A stretch of 64,000 nt of DNA from NCBI GenBank assembly GCA_014237395.1, contig JABZFP010000044.1, positions 62,001 through 126,000 on the forward strand, given 5' to 3'. This document shows positions 25,650-33,316 of the stretch, piece after piece. This DNA comes from Desulfobacteraceae bacterium. Its GTDB lineage: Bacteria; Desulfobacterota; Desulfobacteria; Desulfobacterales; UBA5852. Numbering within the stretch: the stretch's first letter is position 1; the number at the start of each line of letters is the position of its first letter. Made by a program: the position numbers and the translations under genes. The notes beneath the pieces are model-generated. The model was not told where the DNA came from. It worked only from the letters and a program-made list of their open reading frames with translations, and made no database searches.

Positions 25650-27422
25650 CTATTTCCGAAGCCTTGTGGCACTGAATAGGCCCAGCAAGACGAATACGGT
25701 CGAAAAAATATAGGGCACGAAATTAAACCCATCCCCGCCCGGCACCAGGACGGCTTGTTTGGGCTTGTCGGGATTGTAGTAGACTCGGACGGATTTGCCT
25801 TTCGGGTAGCGGGCAACGATTTGCTGGGCATTGCCGGAGGTCGAAGACAAAGAAATTTGGGTGCCTTTGAGATTTTGTCCATCCGCTTCGTATTGATAGG
25901 CGATTTTGGCGTATTGCACTGCTTGGGTTGTTTTGCTACCGCTGTCACTATCGGTGCTATTGTGCGCCTCGATTTCCGATCGAACAATGACGCCCGCAGC
26001 CGTCGGCCACGCTTTGCTTTCCATGCGGGTGGCATAGGCGTTGTAGCTGAACAGGGCGATAACGATGCCGATGGCAGGGAAGATAACGGCTCCGGCAAGC
26101 TTTTCCGAGGTTGGGGTCATGAAGCCGCCGATCAGGAAGAAAACCCCGAATCCCAATATGATCAGGCTGGCCAGAACCGCATCCATGAGCAAAAGGACCC
26201 CACCAAGCAGCAGGAGAAAAATACCGGCAATCCGTTTCAGCCATCGCTTGGCCGTTTTGATTTTGGGCGCCATGGCGCCGTCGGCTTTATTGACGAATTC
26301 TTTGAAAAGCGCCTTTGTCTCATTTTCCGAGTAACGCTTTGGCCTTGCAGGGTCGGAGAAAGGCGGGGGGGCGGCTTCCTTGCTGGGTGTGGCATCGGCC
26401 AAGGTGGCATTGGCCGCCGCCACGCTATCACGTGCCACCTGACTTTTCTGGGTCCAGATACGGGTATTCAGATTCAGATCGTCAACAATGTCGATAGCCA
26501 GCTTCAGGTCGTCAAAATATTCCTGGACGTGGGCGATCTTGAGCAGGCTCTCCATGATTTTGGGTTCGAACAACTCCTTTTCGAACGGAATGGCCACGTG
26601 CAGTTTAGACGCTGAAAAGGAAAGCCGCATCTCTTTCTGGGTGTGGGTCCGAAATTCGACGATCCGGCGCATCAGGCTGGTGGAAAGGATAAACCGGCCT
26701 TCCACCTGATCTTCGCCGTAGACCACAAATAATTTTTCGAATTCCGGGTCCTCCATTTTGATCAGCTGGCCGTTGGGTACATTGAGAGCCTGGAGGGCCT
26801 GGCCCAAATCGCCAAACAGTTTCTGGGCCGTATCCGGCAGGACGATGGTCTTCCCCTTGAAGGCTTTATTAAAATCCGCCACAAAAAAGAGGCCCCTGAA
26901 AATGGGCGTCACTCTTTTCTTGGTCCGGTGGCTGTTGCTGGAACTGGACCTTTGACGGATGACGTCAACCCGTTTGGCGTGAATCTCCGAGAATCGGACG
27001 GCGGTTTCTCCAAGGGTGCCGCTTACCAGGTCATCCCCCCCATACTCGCCGGGGCGGTCCTTGAACAAATGGCTGGCGACGAAATCTTCCTTGGGCACCA
27101 TGCCGGCTTTGTCGTATCGTAAGCGCTGATCGATGAAGGCCACGATACTGGGGATAATGGTTTCCTTGAAGCCGGCGTGATAGGCCCGGTAGTATTTAAG
27201 GTGCCATGGGAAAAACGAAAAAATGGCCGAGATAACCAGAAATATGAAAAAAAACATGATATTGACAGCGAATTGTCCGGCAATGAACAGGAAAGCCAGA
27301 TTGAGACCCACAAAAATCCCTATCGCCTGAATCAATTTCTTCTTTACGATAAGCCGTTGAACCTCCAATTTTTCCAAATCAGGCAACAGGTCAGATTGAT
27401 AAAACGCTTCCAGCGATGTCAT
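25650..27422 (-). CDS. DUF3137/DUF3592 membrane protein
   Basis: A 590-residue protein. The N-terminal half fits DUF3137: FYQSDLLPDLEKLEVQR, two membrane spans, then a long soluble region with FRGLFFVADFNK and PEFEKLFVVYGED. It is followed by two or more spans and then a DUF3592 module, with the strand-rich motif VRVYYNPDKPKQAVLVPG and a last span. ATG 27422 has GGGAG in the leader and homologues start at this point (MTSLEAF); an upstream ATG at 27485 overlaps the lemA stop. DUF3137 genes often sit next to lemA, as here. The function is unknown. Confidence 0.8.
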   Translation of the reverse strand: MTSLEAFYQSDLLPDLEKLEVQRLIVKKKLIQAIGIFVGLNLAFLFIAGQFAVNIMFFFIFLVISAIFSFFPWHLKYYRAYHAGFKETIIPSIVAFIDQRLRYDKAGMVPKEDFVASHLFKDRPGEYGGDDLVSGTLGETAVRFSEIHAKRVDVIRQRSSSSNSHRTKKRVTPIFRGLFFVADFNKAFKGKTIVLPDTAQKLFGDLGQALQALNVPNGQLIKMEDPEFEKLFVVYGEDQVEGRFILSTSLMRRIVEFRTHTQKEMRLSFSASKLHVAIPFEKELFEPKIMESLLKIAHVQEYFDDLKLAIDIVDDLNLNTRIWTQKSQVARDSVAAANATLADATPSKEAAPPPFSDPARPKRYSENETKALFKEFVNKADGAMAPKIKTAKRWLKRIAGIFLLLLGGVLLLMDAVLASLIILGFGVFFLIGGFMTPTSEKLAGAVIFPAIGIVIALFSYNAYATRMESKAWPTAAGVIVRSEIEAHNSTDSDSGSKTTQAVQYAKIAYQYEADGQNLKGTQISLSSTSGNAQQIVARYPKGKSVRVYYNPDKPKQAVLVPGGDGFNFVPYIFSTVFVLLGLFSATRLRK

Positions 27423-27481
27423 GTCTGCTCCCTTTCCGCATTGCTGTATTTTCAAGCCGGGTTGAGATGGCGCTTTGGCGT

Positions 27482-28039
27482 TCATGTCTCAAAGAGGCGG
27501 CCGACATCGACGGGTTGGGCCTCCCGGGCGTCAATCTCGAAAAACACCTTTTGCTGGTATCGCATGAGACCGGCCACCAGATTGCTGGGAAACATTTCCA
27601 GTGCGTTGTTGTAATCCTTCACGGAAGCGTTGTAGGCGCGGCGGGCCGCTGAAATCTGTTCCTCCACTTCGTTCAGGGATGCCTGCAGGTTCAGGAAGTT
27701 GTCGCTGGCCTTGAGGTCCGGATAGTTTTCCACCGCCACCATGATCCGGCCCAGGGCTCTCGATACGGTTTTGTCCAGTGCCACGGTTTCGACCTCGGTC
27801 ATCTGGCCGGAGGTCGCCTTGGTGCGCATGTCGGTGACTTGGGTGAGGACATCCGCTTCGTGCTTCATGTAGCGCTTCACCATTTCGGTCAGGTTCGGTA
27901 TCAGATCGAACCGCTTTTTAAGCAGGACATCGATGCTGGAAAAGGCGTTGGCCACCTGGTTTTTCTTGCCCACCAGGTTGTTGTAGATCAGGATCAGGGC
28001 AACGACGATGACGCCTACAACGATGACGGTGATGATCAC
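27482..28039 (-). CDS. lemA: LemA family membrane protein
   Basis: A 185-residue protein with one N-terminal membrane span (MIITVIVVGVIVVALILIYN) and the LemA body of long helices: NLVGKKNQVANAFSSIDVLLKKRFDLIPNL begins the domain and NYPDLKASDNFLNLQ is the classic LemA signature. LemA proteins expose a helical bundle outside the membrane; they have been linked to presented peptides and biofilm but lack a proven biochemical role. It sits in the 12-gene cluster directly ahead of the DUF3137 gene and shares a short ATGA-type junction with a possible upstream start of that gene. Confidence 0.93.
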   Translation of the reverse strand: MIITVIVVGVIVVALILIYNNLVGKKNQVANAFSSIDVLLKKRFDLIPNLTEMVKRYMKHEADVLTQVTDMRTKATSGQMTEVETVALDKTVSRALGRIMVAVENYPDLKASDNFLNLQASLNEVEEQISAARRAYNASVKDYNNALEMFPSNLVAGLMRYQQKVFFEIDAREAQPVDVGRLFET

Positions 28040-28153
28040 GATGCCTCCATTTCTTCAACTTTGGTTGAAAATGCCGCACCTGGCCGGTTACCTATTGGTG
28101 GAAAGGACGCCATCCTGCCATTAGCCAGGCGATTCGGACGGGCCGCTAAGGGA

Positions 28154-28756
28154 TCAATCGAAGATATTACTGAAAATGCTGCGAACCCCTTTGCGAACCT
28201 CATCGATGGTGTTTTGTTTGACCTCATCCCGGGCCGCCTGGCCCACGTCCGCGGCATCCTCGGTAACCGCTTCTTCAACCGCCGAGGGCTGCGTTTGCTT
28301 TGGCGGCGGGGGCGATGACGATGAGGCGCTGGGCTGGCCATTGCAGTTACCGATCCGGCGGCCGGTGATAGTGTTGGTGATCTGCATGTTGGTGCCGCTG
28401 ATGGCCATGACCATGCTGCCTTCCATGGTATCGCCGTGATAGGTCACCTCGCCGTTGCCGTCCATCTGGCCGCCCTGGCCGCCGCAGACAATATCCCAGC
28501 TGATGGTGTCCCCGTTGGTGACCACGTTGGTTATCTGGCATTCCTTGGAAGCGGTTTGACTCATGGGGACCAGATCGTCCTGGGTAATGCACTGGGTATG
28601 GGTTTCGGCGGGCACCTGCATGTTGCCCCCCCCCTGCATTTGGGTTTCGGTGGTGAATTCCCAGAGACCGGGATTGATATTGGGACCGGCTGCGGCGGGG
28701 ATCGTCATCAGCAGGTTTGCGAGCATTAGGGGGGCAAGCAGTAAATGTGTTTTCAT
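28154..28756 (-). CDS. DUF3617 periplasmic protein
   Basis: A 200-residue exported protein. The signal segment ends near residue 23 (MTIPAAAGP). Mature sequence begins with NINPGLWEFTTETQMQG, the usual DUF3617 opening, and contains strands WDIVCGGQGGQMDGNGEV and SMVMAISGTN. Two Cys pairs (ECQI, IVCG) could form disulfides. A Ser/Pro linker and a charged tail end the protein. DUF3617 proteins are widespread and of unknown function. GGAGG precedes the start. It is a cluster member with a gap of 24 bases to the gene before it. Confidence 0.8.
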   Translation of the reverse strand: MKTHLLLAPLMLANLLMTIPAAAGPNINPGLWEFTTETQMQGGGNMQVPAETHTQCITQDDLVPMSQTASKECQITNVVTNGDTISWDIVCGGQGGQMDGNGEVTYHGDTMEGSMVMAISGTNMQITNTITGRRIGNCNGQPSASSSSPPPPKQTQPSAVEEAVTEDAADVGQAARDEVKQNTIDEVRKGVRSIFSNIFD

Positions 28757-28780
28757 CGGAGCCTCCTTCGAAGTTAAAAA

Positions 28781-29143
28781 TTATTTACAATCAAGCCTGC
28801 AGGTCCTTTTGATGTCGTCTTTCCGGATGCGACTGCACAGGCTGCAATCCTTTTGCAGGAGGGCCAGCCGGTAATAGCACCAGCCATGCACCCCGATGGC
28901 CTTGGGCCAGTAAGTCAGAATGTTTTCGCACAGGTCCGGGTCGCCGATTTTTTCGACTTCCTCCTGGTAGCACCAGGGCCCGGGGCGTTCTGTCTGGGAT
29001 TGGCACATGTCGTAAATGGGGTCTTCCTCGGCATGAAACGTCGACGCCGCAAGGAGGACCAGCAGCATGGCAAGCGCAAAACAGACGCCGCCTCCTCTTG
29101 CGAAATATGACAATCCGTTATGCTCTTTATGTTTGATCAGCAT
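28781..29143 (-). CDS. Small secreted Cys-rich hypothetical protein
   Basis: A 120-residue protein. After a charged start, a hydrophobic core (GGGVCFALAMLLVLLAAS) looks like a signal peptide. The mature part of about 75 residues has eight Cys, in the pairs DMCQ/PWCYQ, DLCEN/GWCYY and DCSLCSRIRK with CRLDC at the end. Such spacing suggests several disulfides. I do not recognise a family. It is placed between DUF3617 and the GTW-domain gene in the same operon, so it is likely an envelope or secreted partner. Confidence 0.6.
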   Translation of the reverse strand: MLIKHKEHNGLSYFARGGGVCFALAMLLVLLAASTFHAEEDPIYDMCQSQTERPGPWCYQEEVEKIGDPDLCENILTYWPKAIGVHGWCYYRLALLQKDCSLCSRIRKDDIKRTCRLDCK

Positions 29144-29241
29144 TGCCCTATTTTCCCCTTGTGTGGTTTTCTAGCGGTTTACCACCCCGCGTTGCCGTCC
29201 AGGCGGAAGCTGGGGCCTTTTCAAAATTATTCGCTTGGTCC

Positions 29242-29739
29242 TTAATACTTGCCAGTCGGTGTATTGCTGGCCGGCTTGGGGTTAATCGGGTCCATGGGTT
29301 TGGGGTGAGCCGGGTCCACGGGCTTGGGAGTCTGCTGGGTTGTGGGAGTGAGCGAGCGTTTCAAGGTGTCGGTATCGTCCCGATCGGGCCGGCCGCTGCT
29401 ATCGGTAAAGCGGGTGTGCGTTTTCACCACAAGTGTGTTGCCGGACAGGCTGATGGTGAGATCACGCACCCAGGAACTCGTCTGATAACGGGTGGTGAGG
29501 TGGCCATCCGAATACGAGTTGGCCGGTTCAGCACCCCAGTCGTAATCCTTTTTGGGGCGAAGCTGGCCAAAGGCGTGAACATGGACTTTGGAATCGACGA
29601 CACCGATCTCGAGTTTGGTGATGGCGTGGGGGGTGGGAGCGGGGTTCATCCAAGTGCCGTTGTACAGGTTAAGGTTGGCGGCGGAAAGGGGCCCCGCCAT
29701 TACTAATAGAATAGTTGCGGCGCTTATGAGATGCCTCAT
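29242..29739 (-). CDS. Secreted beta-rich protein with GTW...DWG domain, function unknown
   Basis: A 165-residue exported protein (signal to residue 20, PLSAANLN). The mature part starts YNGTWMNPAPTPHAITKLEI and runs to a VHAFGQ strand followed by a DYDWGAE segment, a module I recall from many bacterial secreted proteins but which has no known activity. A Pro-rich C-terminal tail with PVDPAHPKPMDPINPKP repeats ends it. GGGAG stands in the leader. It lies within the minus-strand cluster. Confidence 0.6.
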   Translation of the reverse strand: MRHLISAATILLVMAGPLSAANLNLYNGTWMNPAPTPHAITKLEIGVVDSKVHVHAFGQLRPKKDYDWGAEPANSYSDGHLTTRYQTSSWVRDLTISLSGNTLVVKTHTRFTDSSGRPDRDDTDTLKRSLTPTTQQTPKPVDPAHPKPMDPINPKPASNTPTGKY

Positions 29740-29791
29740 GCTTTTCTCCCTTCTCTCTGAATTTTAACCTATTGTCGGATTACACGTACGG

Positions 29792-30454
29792 TTACCATGA
29801 AGCGACACAGCGGTTGTTCCCGCGGTGACGTTTGGCTTCATGGAAGGTGTTATCGGGATCGACATCCACGGTGAGCTTGACGTATTGAATTGTGCCGACT
29901 TTAAGGCCGTACTCCATCCGCGGAGACATCACGACATAGTGGCGATGGTCAATGGCGGTATCATCGTTTTTGGCAGATATGACTTTTTGTTCAATCAAGG
30001 TATTATCTTCCCTGTTGACCAACTCTATTCTGATAGGGATTTGTTTGCCTGGCTCAATGGGTTTTGTGCCGTTATTTTTCAATGCAACGTTGAAGGAGAG
30101 GATCGTGAGCGTGTGCTTGCCGACCGTTGTGATGGTCCGGTTGACAACCTTTGTATCGTGCAGCTTTGCGGCGAGATCATATTCAGGAATATCGATTTTT
30201 TTGGCAGGCGGTTTGTCGACTTGCTGGTATTCCCTGGCGGGCGCTGTAGACGGCAAGGGGGCTATAGTGGTCGTTTGCCCTGGGACAACTTTTCCTGCGG
30301 GCACGGTCGTTGTGGTCTTCCCGGAAATGGGTTTGTCGGTGGCGGTTTGGCTGGCCGCCAAAGCGGACGATCCGGTTGCAGTCTGCAGTAGGAAGAACAA
30401 AGCGATCAACAGGACAATCGTCATTTTCTTGCCGGTTTTTAATCGCGTGCGCAT
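29792..30454 (-). CDS. Secreted hypothetical protein with Thr/Pro-rich linker
   Basis: A 220-residue exported protein. The signal segment (MTIVLLIALFFLLQTATGSSALA) is preceded by a basic start with AAGGAG ahead of the ATG. A linker rich in Thr, Pro and Lys runs to about residue 90, and the rest forms a beta-sandwich-like domain with VVNRTITTVGKHTLTILSF and IPIRIELVNREDNT. No catalytic motif is visible and I know no family. Its neighbours suggest that it is part of the same envelope complex or pathway. Confidence 0.55.
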   Translation of the reverse strand: MRTRLKTGKKMTIVLLIALFFLLQTATGSSALAASQTATDKPISGKTTTTVPAGKVVPGQTTTIAPLPSTAPAREYQQVDKPPAKKIDIPEYDLAAKLHDTKVVNRTITTVGKHTLTILSFNVALKNNGTKPIEPGKQIPIRIELVNREDNTLIEQKVISAKNDDTAIDHRHYVVMSPRMEYGLKVGTIQYVKLTVDVDPDNTFHEAKRHRGNNRCVASW

Positions 30455-30515
30455 GATTTCTCCTTTTTACAGTTCGGTCGCATGGTCTTCCAATCCCTCC
30501 TGCTGCCGGAAACAT

Positions 30516-32726
30516 TCAGTCGCAGTTTAGCTTCCTCTTGTCCTTGAGCAGTTCATTAAATTCGTTCTGGTACGCTTCGAGCTCCCTTAAGGCCATGTCA
30601 TCGATGGACTGGATGGGGCCCTTGCGGGTGTACTGGTCGACATGGGTTCTTTCATGTTTCAGAGAGGCTTCGAAACGGGCTCGCCCCGCCTCGTTGCCAT
30701 ATTTTCCCTGCCAGCAGGCCAAGGCACTATAGAGATCCTGGGATACGAGATTGCCGTTCTTGTCATAGATCTCTATTTTTACAGGGCTTTCCGTGCAATG
30801 GTCCACAATGTTCGTACTTCCCAGGGGATAGCCCCACTTGTTTTTGCTCCCGTCAAGGTTTTGGTTAGCATGGGCGGACATGTTGGTTTCGGCCTGGGTA
30901 CTGTCGAGTTGTTCGCTTTGGCAGAGCGGTTTATCACCATCATAGAAAAGGTCATCCGCTTCCAAAGGCGTTTCACGGGATTCCGGATAGGGGGCGACGT
31001 TTTCCCCCTCAGCCGAGGCCGCGTCGGAAACTTGATCGAGAAAATCCGCCTGGCCATTGCGGGCGTCGATAACGGCGTTTTCGACGGCTTTCTGGTACAT
31101 GGCCATTTTTGTCCCGAGATCGTAGTTTTGTTTGTCAACGTATTCCCGGATCGAGTTGTTCTCGTAGGCTGCCCTGACGACGCTAATGAAATTCATCCTA
31201 TACTGCAGGATTTCGCAGGGGTCTTCATCCCCGTCATCCGTCGTTAGAGGATCTTCCTGGGGGTGGGATGTTGGATCGTTTTCCGATAGTTGCCAGTTCA
31301 CCGTATAGGTCACATTCATGTTGCCGCCGGCCGGCGGTTTCAATGGCTTTTGATTTTGGGTTGCTGCGATATCGAGGATAGAGATGCCCAATGAAGGCGG
31401 GCATAGTCCCTGATCGTCCGCCTGCCAGGTGCGGGACCCGATAAGGCGTCCGGAGGCCTGCGGTTCGACCTGGATGCCGATGTGGCATCCGGGAAAACCG
31501 CGATCCACCGGGATGTAGGCGCACTCCGTTTTTCCCGTATCTTTTTTTCGGCCATGAATCCGCTTTTGATCCCCTCCCGGCCCTAGTATCAATTCATAGT
31601 AGTCCGGCAGCGCCATGGCGCCTTTAAAAGCGGATAAAAATTTCTGCTTGTCCGCCGACAGATTCTGCAGATAGGGCGCGGCTGAAGCGGAATATCGATG
31701 AAATTTAAACAAACTTTCCTCGGATAGCGGCATACTGCCCCCGCCATGATATTCGACAATCAAAGGGTCCTGGCAGTGGCCGGATGGTATGGGCTTCAGG
31801 CTAATTCGTTGTTCGTCGTAAACATAGGACACGGTGCCACCTTCGGCCCTGTAGTTCCGTGCGGGTTGAAAGGCGCCGTAGGCGCCTTGAACGGTGGGGC
31901 TGGCCTCTTCCCAAATTTTCATTTGTCCTAATAGGTGCAGGCTAATCGATCCGGTATACTCATAGTAGTCCGGCTCGGTCATCTTCCAGCGGACGGTGGC
32001 TTGGATAAAAGCATAAAGCTTGTCCGGCAGATCGTCGTGGATATCAAAAGCGCCTTCAGACGGAAAAGCGTCGTCCGAGGAAGGGTCCTCAGTGTTCGGT
32101 TCGTAATCCTTAGGCGGCGGCGAAGGATCATCCGGCAGATTGCCGCCGTCTTTTTTCTCCACTACGGAGCCCTGGCCATGCGGGAATTGATAGCGACGAA
32201 TCAAGTCGCCTTTGCCGATGGGCGTCACTTCAATGGTGACGCTGCTATTGGCGGGGAGCTTTTTCTCCTTTGGGGCCGCGACAGGTTTCGTGGCATCTTG
32301 ATAGCGCTGGGCCGTTTGCGGATCCAAGGCCTTCTCGATGGACGACTTCAGGATCACGGCAAGGGTGACATATGTTCGGTCACCTTTGTCTTCCGCTTTG
32401 ATCGTAAATGTGTCTCCCTGATGCCGCAACATTATGGCACAGAATTTGTCAGTGGACATGATCTGGCCGGCGGGCCATCCTTTGGCCTGCATGGCCTGAT
32501 GGTAGAATTCAACGGCTTCCGACGGTGGGATATCGACCTCGAACTCGAAACGTCCGGAACCCTGGAATTGCTTTTCCTTCAGGATTTTAGCACCTTGGAT
32601 CAAGGGGATTTCATTGCCCAGGATGGACGACTCCTGGCCTATTGCCGGCTGGTTGATCAGGACGACAGCCAGTGCAAGGCTGATTTTAATGAGACCCCAT
32701 AACAATGTTTTAGGCGATGGCGTCAT
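30516..32726 (-). CDS. Large secreted protein with C-terminal HERTH zinc-peptidase motif
   Basis: A 736-residue exported protein (signal to about residue 30, NQPAIGQ). Residues 35-135 form a small domain (FYHQAMQAKGWPAG) of a kind found in periplasmic proteins. A long acidic and Pro-rich linker follows, then a mixed domain of about 350 residues with many Cys and Trp. At residues 691-695 stands HERTH within LKHERTHVDQY, an HExxH zinc site, with Glu715 in MALRELEAYQ as a possible third ligand. This suggests a membrane- or envelope-linked metalloprotease. No family was recognised, so activity is inference. It is the largest member of the 12-gene cluster. Confidence 0.7.
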   Translation of the reverse strand: MTPSPKTLLWGLIKISLALAVVLINQPAIGQESSILGNEIPLIQGAKILKEKQFQGSGRFEFEVDIPPSEAVEFYHQAMQAKGWPAGQIMSTDKFCAIMLRHQGDTFTIKAEDKGDRTYVTLAVILKSSIEKALDPQTAQRYQDATKPVAAPKEKKLPANSSVTIEVTPIGKGDLIRRYQFPHGQGSVVEKKDGGNLPDDPSPPPKDYEPNTEDPSSDDAFPSEGAFDIHDDLPDKLYAFIQATVRWKMTEPDYYEYTGSISLHLLGQMKIWEEASPTVQGAYGAFQPARNYRAEGGTVSYVYDEQRISLKPIPSGHCQDPLIVEYHGGGSMPLSEESLFKFHRYSASAAPYLQNLSADKQKFLSAFKGAMALPDYYELILGPGGDQKRIHGRKKDTGKTECAYIPVDRGFPGCHIGIQVEPQASGRLIGSRTWQADDQGLCPPSLGISILDIAATQNQKPLKPPAGGNMNVTYTVNWQLSENDPTSHPQEDPLTTDDGDEDPCEILQYRMNFISVVRAAYENNSIREYVDKQNYDLGTKMAMYQKAVENAVIDARNGQADFLDQVSDAASAEGENVAPYPESRETPLEADDLFYDGDKPLCQSEQLDSTQAETNMSAHANQNLDGSKNKWGYPLGSTNIVDHCTESPVKIEIYDKNGNLVSQDLYSALACWQGKYGNEAGRARFEASLKHERTHVDQYTRKGPIQSIDDMALRELEAYQNEFNELLKDKRKLNCD

Positions 32727-32790
32727 TCGATTTTTGCCTTTCGGCCCTCTAAAGGTGGTGCTTCTATGGATATTCAGCGGTTCTTATGAA

Positions 32791-33312
32791 TCAGGCTTGC
32801 TCCTTTTGTCTGCCCTGCAAGTAGGTTTTCAGGCACAAGACACCGGCGGCAAAGAAAACGATTCCGCCTAAGAAAATAAAAAGGGAACTCCATGTGAAGC
32901 CCGTTTCCAAAATCGCATATTGCGGGTCATCGGGATCGTAATAAACGGTGATTTTTTGGCCGGATGGATATTTTTCAGCAACGTCCTGGGCGAAGGACTT
33001 CCGACCTCCGGATGCGTTGCCGAATGCGATCCGGCTGCTTGTATACGGCCGGCTGTCGATTTGATAACGATACTGCACACTGGGGTAATAAACCGTTGAT
33101 GTCTTATTCGATTCCCGGCGGGTTTCTTTGCGGACGGAAGATGACGTGATCGTCCCCGTTGTACTTGGCCAATTGCTCGTTTCCTGGGAACCTTTTATTT
33201 CATAGCCGCCCAATGCCAGCATGAAAATCCCGGCGGCAAACATGGCCAGCATCACGATGATCAGATTCTTGTTTTTTTTACCCGCGGCACCAAAAGATAC
33301 AGTTGGTTTCAT
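32791..33312 (-). CDS. DUF3592 membrane protein
   Basis: A 173-residue protein with two membrane spans (about residues 18-36 and 140-160) and a strand-rich loop between them. The motif KYPSGQKITVYYDPDDPQYAI and the earlier WPSTTGTITSSS are the DUF3592 signature. The related module at the end of the DUF3137 gene (VYYNPDKPKQAVLVPG) is clearly the same fold. Its start is four bases after the VWA stop, with no good Shine-Dalgarno site, so translation is probably coupled to the upstream gene. Confidence 0.8.
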   Translation of the reverse strand: MKPTVSFGAAGKKNKNLIIVMLAMFAAGIFMLALGGYEIKGSQETSNWPSTTGTITSSSVRKETRRESNKTSTVYYPSVQYRYQIDSRPYTSSRIAFGNASGGRKSFAQDVAEKYPSGQKITVYYDPDDPQYAILETGFTWSSLFIFLGGIVFFAAGVLCLKTYLQGRQKEQA

Positions 33313-33316
33313 TTGA

